NCBI GenBank assembly: GCA_013399115.1
Contig: VXAA01001394.1
Span: 9,795-73,794 of the forward strand
Reading direction: 5' to 3'
Source: Anseranas semipalmata
Taxonomy: Eukaryota > Chordata > Aves > Anseriformes > Anseranatidae
Length of the DNA stretch: 64,000 bases
The translations under genes were made by a program, and so were the position numbers. Under the pieces are notes generated by a model. The model searched no databases. It was given only the letters and a program-made list of their open reading frames with translations, and had not been told where the DNA came from. This document shows, piece after piece, positions 28,701 to 42,680 of the stretch; positions within the stretch are counted from its first letter, which is position 1; each line of letters opens with the position of its first letter.

Positions 28701-29239
28701 CGTAGGCATCATTGAGTTGTTGGTCATTTACATGACATTTTTTTGTAAACAGAAACAAACACAACCGCAAGGAACATGTACAGGCTTTACAACACTATTA
28801 GGTAGTTAACGTATTAACATTACTTGGTAAAATATGCCCTGAGAGGAAAATGTGCTGCTTACCATCTCACCAATACCAACTTCTAGGGAATCTGAGCTTG
28901 CCTAATTATGAATGGGTCTAGAGTTTGAAGAGCTCATACCTCAGAATTTGATGTTATTCACATGTATGCCTGTGTTAGAAATGATAAGATTATTTAAAAT
29001 ACCAATCCTTCACCAGCACACAAAGTTTTGTGTTTAAGTCTTGTTATAACCAATACATTTGTTTGTAAAGCCACATTTATTTAATGAATGTTGATATGTG
29101 TAAATTAAATAATTGAATTTAGGAGAATATATTAAATTATTACTATATTTATTACGAATGAATGCTGCACTGAAATTAAAACACTAGGGTTTTAAGCAAA
29201 GTAGTCAGCTACCTTGGTAGACAGCTAGAATATCTTTCT
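25722..29239. other. Intergenic between two CR1 copies
   Basis: No gene recognised. A small repeated dyad motif lies at 28013-28078 (see findings). Confidence 0.7.
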
Positions 29240-29833
29240 GGGGTGCATCAAGCATAGCACTGCTAGCTGGTTGAGGGAAGTGATTGTCCCGCTCTGCTCT
29301 GTGCTGGTGTGGCCTCACCTCGAACACTGTGTGCAGATTTGGGCACCACAATACAAGAAGGATATACAACTGTTAAAGAGCTTCCAAAGGAGGGCTGCAA
29401 AGATGGTGAAGGGTCTGGAGGGCAAGATGTATGAGGAGCGGCTGAGGTCTCTTGGTTTGTTCAGCCCAGAGCAGACTGAGGGTAGGCCTCATGGCGGCCT
29501 GCAGCTTCCTCACGAGGGGAGCGCAGGGGCAGGCGCTGAGCTCTGCCCTCTGGTGACAGTGACAGGACCCGAGGGAACGGCATGGAGCTGTGACAGGGGA
29601 GGGTCAGGCTGGGTGTCAGGAAAAGGTTCTTTACCCAGAGGTGGTTGGGCACTGGCACAGGCTCCCCAGGGCAGTGGTCACAGCACCGAGCCTGCTGGAG
29701 TTCAAGAAGCATTTGGACAACGCTCTCAGACACATGGTCTGGTTGTTGGGTGGTCCCAGGCAGAGCCACGAGTTGGACTCGATGATCCTTGTGGGTCCCA
29801 ACATCGGATATTCTGCGATTCTATGATTTATTT
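29240..29833 (+). mobile_element. CR1 LINE 3' fragment
   Basis: A second, more diverged CR1 copy in the same orientation. Frame 29271 onward reads VLVWPHLEHCVQIWAPQYKK, then LKSFQRRAAKM and EERLRSLGLFSPEQTEG. The frame then shifts to KVLYPEVVGHWHRLPRAVV. The end has GGTCCCAACATCGGATATTC and a short ATTCTATGATT repeat. At least one frameshift and several indels make it non-coding. Its subfamily differs from the 25-kb copy by its central region. Confidence 0.93.
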
Positions 29834-32800
29834 TCAGACTGAATATAACCACAGAATAAACTNCCAGGTTTCACATAAAAATATTGCCTGGAACTCTGGG
29901 CACAAAATTACAGAATATTTAATATTCAAAGGACAGTGACTTAGAAATTATCTGACCTCAGAGAACAAAATTTCTAAAGCTCAGTGGCCCTGAAATATTT
30001 TATGTTAGCAGTTCTTATTGCTTGAATTCAGCTACATATACTGTGTTGTGTTCCTGAGTAGCTGCAGGTACTGGAAAAATATTCACTTTAAATATTTTAG
30101 CTACCTGGAATGAAACAACCTAAAAAATTAATAGCAGACTTATTGCAGTCTCATCTACTCATGCAGATGACATAAGAGGAATTTATAATAACTTAATACA
30201 ACCCCTCAAGCACAATTGAATAGTGCAATACATGAGACTTGGTGTCAAAGAAACTTTATGTCCAAAAACCAACAGCAAAACAAACATTCTCAGCTCACAC
30301 AAAGATATGCCATATCAACCTGAAAGGAAGATGACCCAGAATTTCAGAAAACTCACAATTTCTAAGTTTAACTGCTTAGAGGAAGACTTCTTCTCCCTCC
30401 TTGCTATCTCCTCCCGAGTTTTATTCCAAATATCCAGACTCTCATGAAAATAAGAGATGAAGAATGTTAACATTATTTCCTTCGCTAGTCTCACTGTTAT
30501 ACAAACCTACTTACAAAGTAAAAGCTGTCTCCTACTTCTCTGTATTTCCTTTTGATACGTTGTCCAACACCTCTGCTGTGCTTATGAGGCTACTTCTGAT
30601 AAGCCGTTCATTTATTTTACTTTTAGAGGTAAAATAATGCTGACTTCCATTTGTAAAACTGAACTGTACAATTAGAGACCCTTCATGTTTTATATAACAG
30701 TTTCTCAAATCCTATAAAGAAACTACTGGTCCGCCAATGCCAAAACTTCAAACTCAAGACTACTCTTTTTAAAATCCCAAGGCTGAAACTTATGTGTAAG
30801 CACAGCAGGTGGTACATTTGTAACACGTGATGTCAAGCTATTTACCATGAGGTTTCCAAGTAGCCTGAAACAGTGGTTGATGCTGGGATCACCACTAAGC
30901 TCATCACAGTAAGACACAATTTTATAATTTTAAGCTCACAGAATTGCAGCAACTTCTTATTTAGATAAGTAACATTAATAGCTTGCTTTCTGCTACTGAC
31001 TTTCATTTGTAAAACCGTAACCGTCTGAAGACCTGGGGTTTACTGCTGGAATTGTTTCATTAGATGAAAGGCTTCACCTTGAAGATCATTTCAAAAGGAG
31101 AGCAAGAAATAAATATTTAAGGTCCTATTCAACAGTGGGTTCTATATATAAACTGGTTTATTTTATTGCTGAAACCAAAGAGATTTTATTCACGATAGCA
31201 ATCACTAATCATAACAGCAGGATGTTGTTCAAAGATAAGCCTACATGCAAAAGCCAGAATGAATTCTGACACATTTACAATAGCATTCTGGAAAGCCATA
31301 GCGCTCTATAATTCTGCCTCCTTTGTTGCAGAGCACATTTAATGACTTGAAAATGACATTTGACAGATTTTCTGAAAATATGTGTACTCACAGTACACAG
31401 TCCAACTATATCAAAATAACTACACTTAAACACACTGGGTGAATCAGCAGAAAGACAATAGCCAAATCATACAGAAAACTTCCTTCGATAAAATGTTATG
31501 TTCATTCATTGGTGTCTGAATGCCAAGATGTGGTTGTTGAACAAGGTTGCTGAGTATTTGAATAAGTCTAAAGAATGGGAAGCCATTGCTCTTGGTCTGT
31601 AAGAGTATCATTACCCAAATTAAATGTTATTTGCCAGAAAACCCTGAATTTACAGGGTTGGGAATCAGGTACTTGTATATCATTAGATCAACTCACAAGT
31701 TAAGTCAGAGGGAAAAGTGCTGCTGACAGACATATTTAGAGCAGTGAACAAAAGGATGCACATTTGCATATACAAAGATGTTGACTTCAGGTAGGAGGCC
31801 AGACATAGGTATAACAGATACAGAAAATCTGCAGTTTAGTTTTCAAGGAAAATACTTCACTTTAAAGGCTTCCCAAAATAGCACAATTCTGATCTAAGTA
31901 ATGTATCTGAAGTCCTCAGATTTCAAATCTCCGATGTTTTAAAGTCACATTCAAACTCATGGCTTAGTGTAATTTTCTAAATAGCAAAATACACTGCCTC
32001 CCATCACCCTCCTCATACTTAGGAAAAAATTTTCTCTGTCCAGTGCTTTCTATACATACTACTTCTGTGACTCACTGATGGAACTGAGATTCTACTTCCA
32101 ACCCAAACCATTCTATGATTCTATAAACAACCCCCCCCACCAACTGTCCGTCTTTGAGGAGCCTGAGCTTTCTGGTTTACCATACACAGCTTTCACACAA
32201 ACTGAAGAAATGATCTGCAGTAAAGGATCAAATCTGTATTATTAATGACATACAATATCAATTATGTGATAGTAAAAAACAAACACCCAGTAGCAAAGCT
32301 CACTACCCATCACTGTTAAAATGAGAAAGAACAGTTCTTTCAGAGAGGCTAGCTGTGGGACAGCAGGAGGAAAGGCAAATGGTAGAGAAACACTTTTAAT
32401 TCTGAGTAAGGGCCAGATAAAATCTTACTTGTTTAATATCATGTTTAAGAACAGATTTCACTGACACAGAAAATACCATAGCAAACAGGACCTTCAGAAA
32501 GAACAGGCAGAAGATGTACCAAGTTACTAAGAGGCAAGACTGCTACTCAGGAGTGCTGCATGTGGTTTCACATATATTTTTCACTGTTGTTTCCTTCCCT
32601 GTTTTAATCACAATGATCCAAACTATTACAGTACCTTTCATCCTACACTTCAACCATATAAACATTAAACAACATGCCTGCTTTGGATGGTAAATCTCTA
32701 AGCCTTCAATTTCCCTCTCCATCTCAAAATGGCCTCTATTAAGCACAAGATTTAGTTGTGCTTAATTACCTCAGCAGGCATAAGAAATTAAATGCCTGTC

Positions 32801-35800
32801 TATTTACTGGAGCTTCTTCCTAGGTCCAAAATATACCGTGTTAAGGAGGATTGATAGTGCTGTGTGCTTTTCACATAAATATTACTTGCAAACTTGTGTT
32901 AGACTGTAAAAAATAAAACGCTGAAAAGAATTCCAGACATTTAATATCAGAAGCAAAAATTTTAAGGAGATCATTTTCCTAAAATTACAAAAAAATATGA
33001 ATTTTAAAAAATGAACACAAACAATTCTAAGCAGATAAGATGCATTTAATAACTATTAAAAAAAAGAAATTGTCGATCATTTTCATGCTGAACAGGCATT
33101 TCTGACCATTTTAATATAGAGGATATTGTAATTTAATGCCTTTTATTATTTTTACTGTTAACTTCTAGAGCCTACACAGATGTGGTAAAGTAGTATTAGA
33201 TTCCACTTGCTGCAAGCAGAATTGTAAACTATATTTGAATTACACAATGAGGCAAAGAAAACCACCCACATCCATATTTTTGCAGTAGGGGAGAAGTATA
33301 ATATAGAAACTATAGCAATGCTAATAACCTATGTAACATACAGAACATGAGTCCCAGAATGCTAGTGCGTGATGCAGAACTAAGTAGTCAGTGGCAAAAA
33401 AATAGACCAACATCCACAAAAACACTCCAGTTAACCTTTAAACACACCCAGTAAATCAGTATTTCTACAATGTTACCAAAATAATCCTTCAATTCAACTG
33501 TTAATTTGGAATTAAATCCTGGCATTCCAAGCAGGATATTTCACCTTAAATGTTTGGGTACTTGCTGAAATTTTTTGTTTGTTTGTATTTGTTTGGTAGC
33601 TTTATTCATTTTCCCCTCATGCAAAAAAAACAACTGGCAGTGAGAAAGAACCAGCTTGCGTCAGATGCTCAGGACAACAATTATTTTTTTTCTCTCCTTA
33701 AGAGATACTTACTGTGCTAGAATCAAGGCCATTTATTTCTACTGGTAAATCTTAAACCAGCATAAAATGAAATATTAATCTAGCAAATGAACGAAAGCCC
33801 AAATTATACCAGGACCTGGCCATGAACTTCAAATCCAAAGACTAGCGAGTCATGATGAAAGACAGAGAGGTGTAAAGAGAAAATTATGTAGAGAATAAAG
33901 TACATTCAGTTACTCAAAGTGCATTGTGAATTCTAGTACTATAAGTAGACTGCAGTCTTTTCTGCAGGCTGAAAGGTAAGGATTTTTATATCTATATCAA
34001 TATATAAATATAACTACAATTACAATAGTCAGTAATTGTTATGGAGTTTATCTAGATAGTCACAGCTTAGGTGTTGAGTTTTACCTCACTGTGATCAGAT
34101 TCACATTTTAATTCCTTTGTTTAAGGGGGCTGACAGCAGTTTCCAAGTTTTCTTCTGTCCTCCAGAATGCAAAGAATAGAAAAGCCACACATGGTCTACT
34201 TGTGATAATTCTCCAGATTCAGCCAAAGTAGCTGGATATAAAAGACTTCAGAACATATCTTTAGTCACATAGCTGATAGATAATTATTTCACACATTACA
34301 GCCAATCTGATGTCTCTGCACAGTGTATAATACCAAAAGAAAACTCATAAAAGTGTATCATTTCCCCTCTATCTTTGATAAATATTTTTTCTACATACAT
34401 GCAATATAAAAAGACAATGAATAAAGAACCAAAATATAATCCAACTTAATTATTTCAAAATACTCTTAGAAGAGAACACATAAAAACACATTTACAATCA
34501 CATGGAGTTTAGATAAGCCCATGTGTGAATTTTGAAGAATGCTACCAGAAGCAATCAAGGAAATGCTAATACTACTGGTATCATGAGAGCATACACAGAC
34601 CTTGTCAGAGACCAGCCCATTCCTCCTCCTGCCTTCCACATTGCCAGGTAGTGTGCAAGTACAGACATGGGAATCACATCGTGCAAGTGGTGGGCTAAAT
34701 AAAGAGCAAACAATTGCATGGTGACGCATGCTTCAGCCTGGAAATCTGTAATAAGGGTTGATATAGTATTCCAATCTTTTGGTTCCTTAATGAGTTCATC
34801 GATTACAGCCATGCTGCTTCTACTGTGCCAGATCCTTAGGAAAGAGAAATTTGCAAACGACTGTTCTCTGAGTGCAGTCAATGGGAGTGTACTGGTTTAC
34901 CGGTTTTAGCTGAAAACCAAGGGAATTTCATTGAAAAATGTGCATGCGTGACAAAGGATACAGACAAATCCACAGAGCTAAGAACTCACAAGTTCAGAAA
35001 TGCAGGATAGGTGCTATCTTACATTATTCACTACTAAGTAGCAAGACCAATTCAGATGATTTTTTTTTTCTGTGTAATAACATCATGTTTGCTTCCAGAA
35101 AGAATTGCTTCTTTTTTTTTTCTGTAGCTCACACTTGCTTTCAGTTTACTTTCTTTCTGTTCTTCTACTTATTTTGTTCAAGTTCATTCTTTCCCACTTG
35201 ATATTGGTTTTGCGCCTGCCATTGCTGCAGATTTTATTATTAATACCGAGTAAACACTCAAAGTAACAAAGAATTCCATTCAGTAATGCAGAACAATTGT
35301 AAGATGTAAATTACTGACTTGATTCTTTGTTGGTTTAACTTGTACCATTCACGAAGCTTTCTTTATCACAATAAATCTTCAGCTTTCCACAACTGATTCT
35401 ATTTATACGTTGCATAATTAGCTATTGCACTGAATTTTACTGCTTTATTCCGCTGTGTATTTTCTGTTCATAAGCTTTAAGAAAATTCTATTATATAGCA
35501 CTCCTGCCATATAGTCAAATCCTATATTCTGTTTGAGATGAAGAGAAATTCTATTGAGGCCTGGCTTTGTACAGATTTGATCCTCATGGAGGAAATGCAC
35601 TGAAGTTGGGCATTTGTAAAGGTCTGTGTCTTTGTGGGTTATCTAGAAGCTAGCAAGGGATGAGATCACAACACTAAAAATAGAATTATAAAGTTTCCTT
35701 TACATAGGGATTAAGTCTTGCAAAATTCAGGAGGACTTAATTATCATTTAGACGCCCATTCTATTATCTAATTTGGTTGGAATCAAGTTAAAAATTAAAA

Positions 35801-37734
35801 CAGTAAGTTTTAATTACAGCAAACAGACACAGGGACAGTGTGGCTGAAAACACCTCCTTTCTTTAGAGATCCAGGCTAAAAATATCCCTACTATTATTCT
35901 GAAGTTCCCGGTCCCCCCAAAGATCCAATTTATCCCCACATCTGGGTAAAGCTCAAATATGCATAGAAACTATCATAAAGTAATGAAGCTGAATTATTGT
36001 TAATAGCTATGTTTGTGCTCATGGTAACTTAAATTAAACTCTATGTCGCAGAAGAGTTTGAGTGTCGATCTCTGTTGGTAGGAGATGGATCATAATACTG
36101 AAACTCAAAGCTTCTTAGTATTTTTCTAATTATAAATCTGATCCAACTTCCATTAAAGGCAGTTTCATTGGCTCTTACAGGAAAAAAAAAAGTGAAATCG
36201 GCCTTTACCACTCATTTTAAAAATAATAAAAGTTCATAAAAATAGCACTCTTAATGAGTAAATTTCATTTAACATTTCAGATAAGCTTTGCCTTAGACTA
36301 TCCAATGGATTGTTATCTTATTTGCAACATTTTTGAGTCAGTTTCTTTGTCACCTTGATATATTTTGAAAAATAACTCTTTTAGTGCCTCTTCTATTTAT
36401 GACTCACTCATAATAACACAAATGACTCATGCTGTCAAATTACAAGCCATTACTTTAGAAAATGAGTTTTTTCCCTTCCTTTTGGGTAAGATATGACAAT
36501 TTTCACTATTTTGTTACTAAGGGCAGTTTCTTACTTAGAAAATAGAATTCTGAGAACCTGCTAAGTAAAACATATGCCACAAAAGACAAAAGTATCTCCC
36601 ACCTCTTGTCTCTTTCAAAGATGAATACATTTGATAAAGAAGAATTATTTAAAACTATTTCCAGAACTTCAGAGTCTGTTTATCAGTAAGCTGTATTTCA
36701 GTCATTGGATTTTATCAAGACAATTCTGCTTCTTTCTTTAAAGGTGTTCACTGCAGGCTATAAACATGTATTGAATTAAAGTTTCTTACTATGGATACCA
36801 TTGTTACAGCCAAAGTCTCAAATCCTGCTTGCAGAGATTAGTGGTCTGCCTCTCTGGTAGGGTTATGTCATGCGTTCACACAAAATGTAAAAGGATGTTC
36901 TCATGTTGGAATTAGCTTGCACAATTGGGAATAGAATATTTCCTGGGTCAGAAAACACTGTGAGGCTTTTGTTTCCTATTAGCTTAGACAGTCCTTCGGA
37001 TCTTCATTCCCCCCACCCCCCCCGACTTCATTTCTTTCCATGATGAAATCAAGAACATTCCACATGGAAAAGGATCTAAATAATTTCTGTACTACCATGC
37101 ATACTGTAGTAATGTCACATCATTCCGTTCCTGCAGATATGCTTACTGATGCTAGAAGTCCTGGAAGTCCAGCTGACTTGCTTTCATGTGAGGAAGCTGT
37201 TGCACTCTGATGATTTCTCCAATTACACTCCCAAATGAGGCCCAGTGTTGTCTGGCCAGTGCCCATTTAACTTTGGTATTGAGATCATCACTGCACCGTT
37301 CTTTTACTAAGTGGTATTTCTCCCTCCCGTCTCTCTTTTGGCCCTGCCCCTGCCACCCCTCACCCCCTTAGTGCATCCCACTGGATGACATCCTCACTAG
37401 TTACCTGCTGTTAAGGGTGATAAAAGTTGCAAAAGAAAATTCTCTGGAAGCTCTTTCTTATGCATCCTTGTCCTCACCTGTAACAACATCCATGAAGACA
37501 AAATCCAGAAGATGCCTACATATGGATTCTCTAATACTAGAGAACAATGCTTGCAACTCAGGTTAATATTTCCTGTTCCTAGAATATTCTGACTCTGTAC
37601 ATGTCTCACAAATGAACAGCCATCTATCTTCTGAGGGAGGAAAAGCTGTAAGTCAGTATCATTTTTATTCTGTGGTCTTCATAAATGCAGATGGAGTAAT
37701 CCTGACCTTCCTTGGATAAAAGGGAAATATAGAC
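29834..37734. other. Intergenic, no gene recognised
   Basis: Contains the CR1 stub at 32094-32126 and an ambiguous base at 29863. The 108-codon minus frame at 34555-34881 has no recognised family and is treated as chance. A C-rich run lies at 37010-37023. Confidence 0.7.
32094..32126 (+). mobile_element. CR1 3'-terminal stub
   Basis: Only about 30 bp of CR1 3' end: CTTCCAACCCAAACCATTCT followed by ATGATTCTAT. No CR1 similarity is seen just upstream. It is either an extremely 5'-truncated insertion or the surviving tip of an older one. Confidence 0.7.
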
Positions 37735-37830
37735 ATGGTCTAGTGGAGGGATTGTTGGTGTTAGGTCTTAGGTTGGACTAGGTGATCTTGAAGGTCTCTT
37801 CCAACCAAAAGATTCTGTGATTCTGTGATA
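37735..37830 (+). mobile_element. CR1 3'-end fragment
   Basis: About 95 bp of CR1 3' UTR: GGTTGGACTAGGTGATCTTG, AAGGTCTCTTCCAACC and two copies of GATTCTGTG. It has the same orientation as the other intergenic copies and is strongly 5' truncated. It has no coding content. Confidence 0.92.
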
Positions 37831-38239
37831 GACCCTAGTAGGACACACTGCCACGTGTTTCCTAGGTGTTATCAGTTGACCTGACACAGCCATCTAGACA
37901 TTGCTCAGGGTCTTTAGAAAGGAAATGAACAGCTTTTTGGTTCAGATGTCTCCCACACTGGGATGTTCCTTTTGAAATGGCTGCAGTTTAGACTTCATAA
38001 CTGAATTCTAGGTCTAGACCACATGCTGTCTTTTCTCACACGGATTCTCTGCCAAAAGCAACATTCAGAGAACTGGTTCTTCCTGCTGTACCCATCATAA
38101 TCCTGGCTTTAAAGCCTTTTCTCCTTTAAATCCATCAAACTTACTGCTTCTGATCTATTTTTACGTTCATAGAGAATAAAGTCAATTCCGTCATTTGATT
38201 GTTCATTACATTTTCTCTTAACATGTTTTAATGTTTCTT

Positions 38240-38259
38240 AGCTTTTTTTTTTTTTTTTT
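38240..38259 (+). repeat. Poly(T) tract
   Basis: Run of about 18 T after TTAGC, in intergenic DNA. Confidence 0.9.
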
Positions 38260-40133
38260 AAATTCAGCCTCAATGGAAACAAAAATAACTGTCAGAATAC
38301 AAGCAGGCATACTAATTTTTCTTTACTGATTTGTTTTCTATATTTTGTTTCTGCTACTTTCAACCCATTTGATTTTTCCTTCATTCCTTCTGCCGCTTTC
38401 CCTAGAAAATCCAAAGCACTGCTCGATAACAGTGACGTTAAAATTCATAGTGCTGTCTCCAACCCCCTTTCTCATTTGGGTATTACAGGTCAGGTTTCAA
38501 AACAGACTCGGTCTGATGACACTGTAGCAGAAGCTGAACACCTGCTGAAATACATGGGTTATGTGGGCTCAGCAGCACAAATCAAAAAACTCTACACTGT
38601 CTCTGATGAGGTGTCTCTTTTCCTTTGTGAAAGATGGTACAGTAATCCCAGCACAAATCCCAGGCCTTTGTTTAGGATGATATGAACTTATCTGGTGCAT
38701 GTGAAGCAGCCACCGACTAGGAGGCTTTGCCATGAAAAGACAACCAGCAAAAGCAAATCAGTATCTTTAATTCTGTATGGAAGTTTGCCATTAAAGAATT
38801 CTAAATGCAGAGATACTTAGAGGCACTGTGCAACTACTTCATCTACTGGACCATCTGGATCGGTGCAGTCTGTATTTAGAAATAAAGCTATGTAACATTA
38901 AGACATTTAACATTTTTTCACTGCTTAAGTGGAAGATGGTTGTCTTACCTGAACAGCAATGAGAATAACTCCTAGAAGTAACAAGAGTTCTAACACAAAA
39001 GTTGCGTGTTTGTGGCTGCAACTTCAAATCTTAGTTTTTATTCACCTTGTCTCATATTTACTCAGTAAGAAACCACTCCCTTATGACAAATAGAAGAAAA
39101 ATAAAATGTCACAACAGTGACATATTTGTAAACACAACAGCTTGAAAATAAACTTATTTATGCTAAATGCAAAAGTGAGAGGCACAAGATAGTCCTTTGG
39201 ACTAGGCAAAATGGAAACATGACATGGTAACTAAGAAGAGAACTCAAAAACAGATGATTGGGTGAATTATGAACATGTACACAATGTCTGTAAATGGAAA
39301 ATAGCAACTACATCTTGCAATCCATTTAGTAATTATGGTAAAACAGACCCCGAAGCTTTGAAATAGAGACAGTTTAGCACACTAAACAGAGAAACAAGAT
39401 GCTGTGCTGAATTGTGAAGACATTATACATTGCAGGAAATGGTTTATTAATACAAAAAGCTCTGGAGGAGGCCACCTGCAGTGGTAAACACAGTACCTGT
39501 GATAAAAATAGCTCTGAAGATAGATAGGACAAGTGGTATGAGGGAAAATATGGAAAATGGTACTAGGCTTACTGTTGGTAAATTCACAGCTCAAATACAC
39601 TGATGATAAACACGAATCAAGGAGAAAAATTACTTTTCCCAATCTTGTTTTAATTTTGCAAGCTTCTAGAGGAGAACCTTAGAAACTGTATCTCCAAATT
39701 TTGTGCCCAGTTACACCGAGAAGCTTTCTAATTGAAGTTAACAGCTGAAAAGTGAACCCAGATTCATTCAAACTAAATATAAAGCAGAAGTTTTTGAAGT
39801 GGGGGTAATAAACCAATAAAACATAACATATGGAAGATCTAATGTCACATGAAGACCTTAAGTCACATAACCATTATTTACTAAATGACATACTTTTTTG
39901 GTTCCAGCTTAAAGTTGATACAATTCTTATGAGATAAAAGTAGAGTGCTTGTGTCATGGAGAAGATCCAATTGGATTTTAAGGCCAGCTAAGACCTTAAA
40001 CTTGTAACTCAGACAATTAGGAAAAAACTGAAAAGGAATGGCTTTAGTCATAATATATCACCAATATTATACAGACTAACATAGCTATGTAAAGCTAAAT
40101 ATATGACTAGAATGTCTAGCTGCCTTACCAGAA

Positions 40134-40168
40134 AAACAAAACAAACAAACAAACAAAAAAACCCACAC
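40134..40168 (+). repeat. (AAAC)n simple repeat
   Basis: AAACAAAACAAACAAACAAA followed by more A and C runs. Similar AAAC arrays occur at 41909-41935 and 43498-43515, so this unit is over-represented in the desert. Confidence 0.9.
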
Positions 40169-41908
40169 ACTTAAAAGAAGTGGAATTCATTTGAATCGAC
40201 ATACCTTGCCTGTCAACCAAATGCTCTCTCTGGGACTTCTTCACCTACAGTTGCTACATCAAGATGTTTCAGTACAATTACAACGAAATGATGAGACACA
40301 GCATAATGTGGGTGCAAGCAGCATATTGCAGATAAGGCCAAGAAAAATGCTGGTGAACATCAGTTTCATAGTCTCCTGAGTAGGTAGCTATACAGAAGGT
40401 GTATTGCTGGCAGAGGATCTCTGGAGACATCCTGCAAGGAAAGGCCAGGGTGTTTATGAAAACCAGGGGAACTTATGTTCTGCTACACATCCCCTTCTGC
40501 TTCTGTAGAAGTGAACTGCCTGGCACCCTTTGGCAGTGCGAGCTGCAGACTGTATTTATGTACTAGATTCATGCAGATCTAAGCCTAGACCCAGGGGGCA
40601 GTGGTTTACAAGTACATGAGCAGTAACTTCTTCCCTCAAAGATCTAAGACCAATGTAAATTTGTTCAACCTGTGCACTTACAGTTACAGCTAAGAATTAA
40701 GCTCCTAAAAGTTCTAATTACCTATGAGCAGCTACAAATACCTGGCTTTTGCACTTGTGGAATGGAAGGGACCCTGTGCTCCTGCACTGTTACTGCTTCC
40801 TCAAAACCACACAAAGCAACACTTTGCCTTCAAGAATTGTTATTTTTTTTATTTCTTTTTCCTAAAAAGTTCCCCTGGCATTCATTCAAGAACCCCATCT
40901 ATGCTCAGCTTGTTACAACACAATGGTAGGCCAGCACTTTCTGACAAACATGGATGCACATTAAAAAGGCTGGCTAAGGAAATTGCCAAAACTGGTTGGT
41001 ACACACTGATTCTGCCTAGAGCACTAAAGGTGATTTCAATGGATATTACCTGAATGCTTTTTCTTAGGAGACCCTCTGTCAGAGATGACAGCTAGAGCAA
41101 CATGCCCCAACTGGTCCCTGCTCTACTCCTACTGTATCTCTAACTGGGGGAACTGGAAGGAGAAGGCACCTCGCTTCTTGGAGAGTCCTGTACTAAGAAA
41201 TCCACAGAGGTTTATCAATGACTTCCAGGTAGTACCTTATGGATGCATATATTAGCATGCAAATACGGAAGAGAATCAGGACATTCTCTTATAGAAAATG
41301 CAGTAATTAGGGAAAATACTAGATTAACACCTGCAAAACTTAACTTCCTCATATAAAGAACAAAAGCCAGCAAACATGCTGCTAGAAAAACATTTTCCTA
41401 AAGTTCTACACAACAATCCCGACTCCTTATCAGGAAGAATTTCAGCTGAAAAGGTTGGTTCAACATTTTATTATCTGGCTATGCTTCTTAAGGGGGGAAA
41501 TGGGAAGATAATGATTAAGTTAATAGCTGAACAATTCTTTGCAGCATGGCTGTTGATGGGCAGGAATTTTCTGGATGAATTATGAACTGAAGATAGGCCC
41601 TTTATAGCTCACCCATTTGAGGTACCCTCTGTGACTTGTTTTGTGGCAGCATTCAGCTGCTGTGCGTGAAGGCATGCAGACACACGCCTGCTCATTCTGG
41701 TGACTGTTTCCACAAAACTTTTGCTCACACTCATGGAAGATACCGTGGTTTTCTTTCCCACCTCAGTTTATAGGAACCATACAAGGGAACACAGTTTATT
41801 ACCAATCACATTTTCATGAGGACTTTATGTCTGCTGTCACAAGCAAACACCCTCCAATTAATTGTGATCTGGTTACAGTATCAAGGATAGTAATCCAAGC
41901 CACTTTAC

Positions 41909-41935
41909 AAAAACAAACAAACAAACAAAACAAAC
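41909..41935 (+). repeat. (AAAC)n simple repeat
   Basis: AAACAAACAAACAAACAAAA; low-complexity. Confidence 0.9.
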
Positions 41936-42500
41936 CATTAGATCAGCAGATTCTCATTCAGTAGTTCTGCCTCAGAGAGGCACAAGAGACCTGGGGCTAA
42001 CTTTAACTAGCAGATAAAGGTATTTCAGAAACAGTAATTGTACTCTAATTCTAATGAGTACTCTTATTTTTTGTTGCATTTCAGTATGATCCTTATATTA
42101 TTATTTTAAATGTTTTCCTAACACTTCCCTCCTTCTGAGTACTTGAACATCTGCCAAATGTAATTCAGTGAGCATTGTCTGTTTTGTTAGCATGACATTT
42201 CCTTCCCCTTCAGAAATTAATTCCCTCAGTGCATACACCACAACTTGACTGGGATTTCACAACAGTTGCTTTCAGTCAAAATTTGCTCCTCCCTTTCCTA
42301 ATCCTTGTGGATGTTAATCGCCAAACGCAACTGTACCTTTTGGATGACTTTTCTCATTCAAGTTTGCAACACCCCATGTTTGGATTTAAAAAAAAAAAAA
42401 AAAGTACACAGCAAGCCTCCCCCCTGCTAGAACTTTTTTTAAAAAGAAAAAAAAGAGTTGAAATGTGGGTGACAGGGAGTTTCTACACAATTAACACTAT

Positions 42501-42680
42501 TTCGCCTCGGCAGACCTGCTTCTACCTCAGGCCCTGCGGCGCCTCTCCTCAGCGCAGACCACGCCCTGGCTGCGACCAGCCACGGCTGGCTGTGATTGGC
42601 TGGGAGCCCACTGTGGCAGGGAGGCGCAGCCAGGCTCCATCACACCCAGGCCGCGGCGCAGACCTGTCTGCAAAACGGCT
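42501..42680 (+). promoter_or_regulatory. Isolated CpG-rich patch with inverted CCAAT box
   Basis: About 180 bp of strongly GC-rich DNA with 13 CpG dinucleotides, in otherwise AT-rich desert that is CpG-poor. It contains GTGATTGGCTGGGA (inverted CCAAT box, ATTGG at 42595-42599) and GCCGCGGCGC. This resembles a small unmethylated promoter or enhancer. No gene is visible on either side, and no CR1 similarity was noticed. Strand is not determined. Confidence 0.4.

Larger units (their letters stand above)
37831..42500. other. Intergenic, no gene recognised
   Basis: AT-rich DNA with poly(T) and AAAC arrays. The 69-codon frame at 38476-38685 follows an acceptor-like TTACAG but has no other support. 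Confidence 0.7.

Noticed and set aside
29271..29939. 222-codon plus frame
   Set aside because: It begins in CR1 ORF2 but leaves the CR1 frame after about 65 codons, then runs through the CR1 3' part and an N; it is a decayed retroelement, not a gene.
34555..34881. 108-codon minus frame with a vaguely protein-like composition
   Set aside because: I could not tie it to a transposase or any other family. It overlaps another unrelated frame and has no splice or promoter context.
38476..38685. Possible coding exon after a TTACAG acceptor-like site
   Set aside because: 69 codons with no family similarity, and no partner exon seen.
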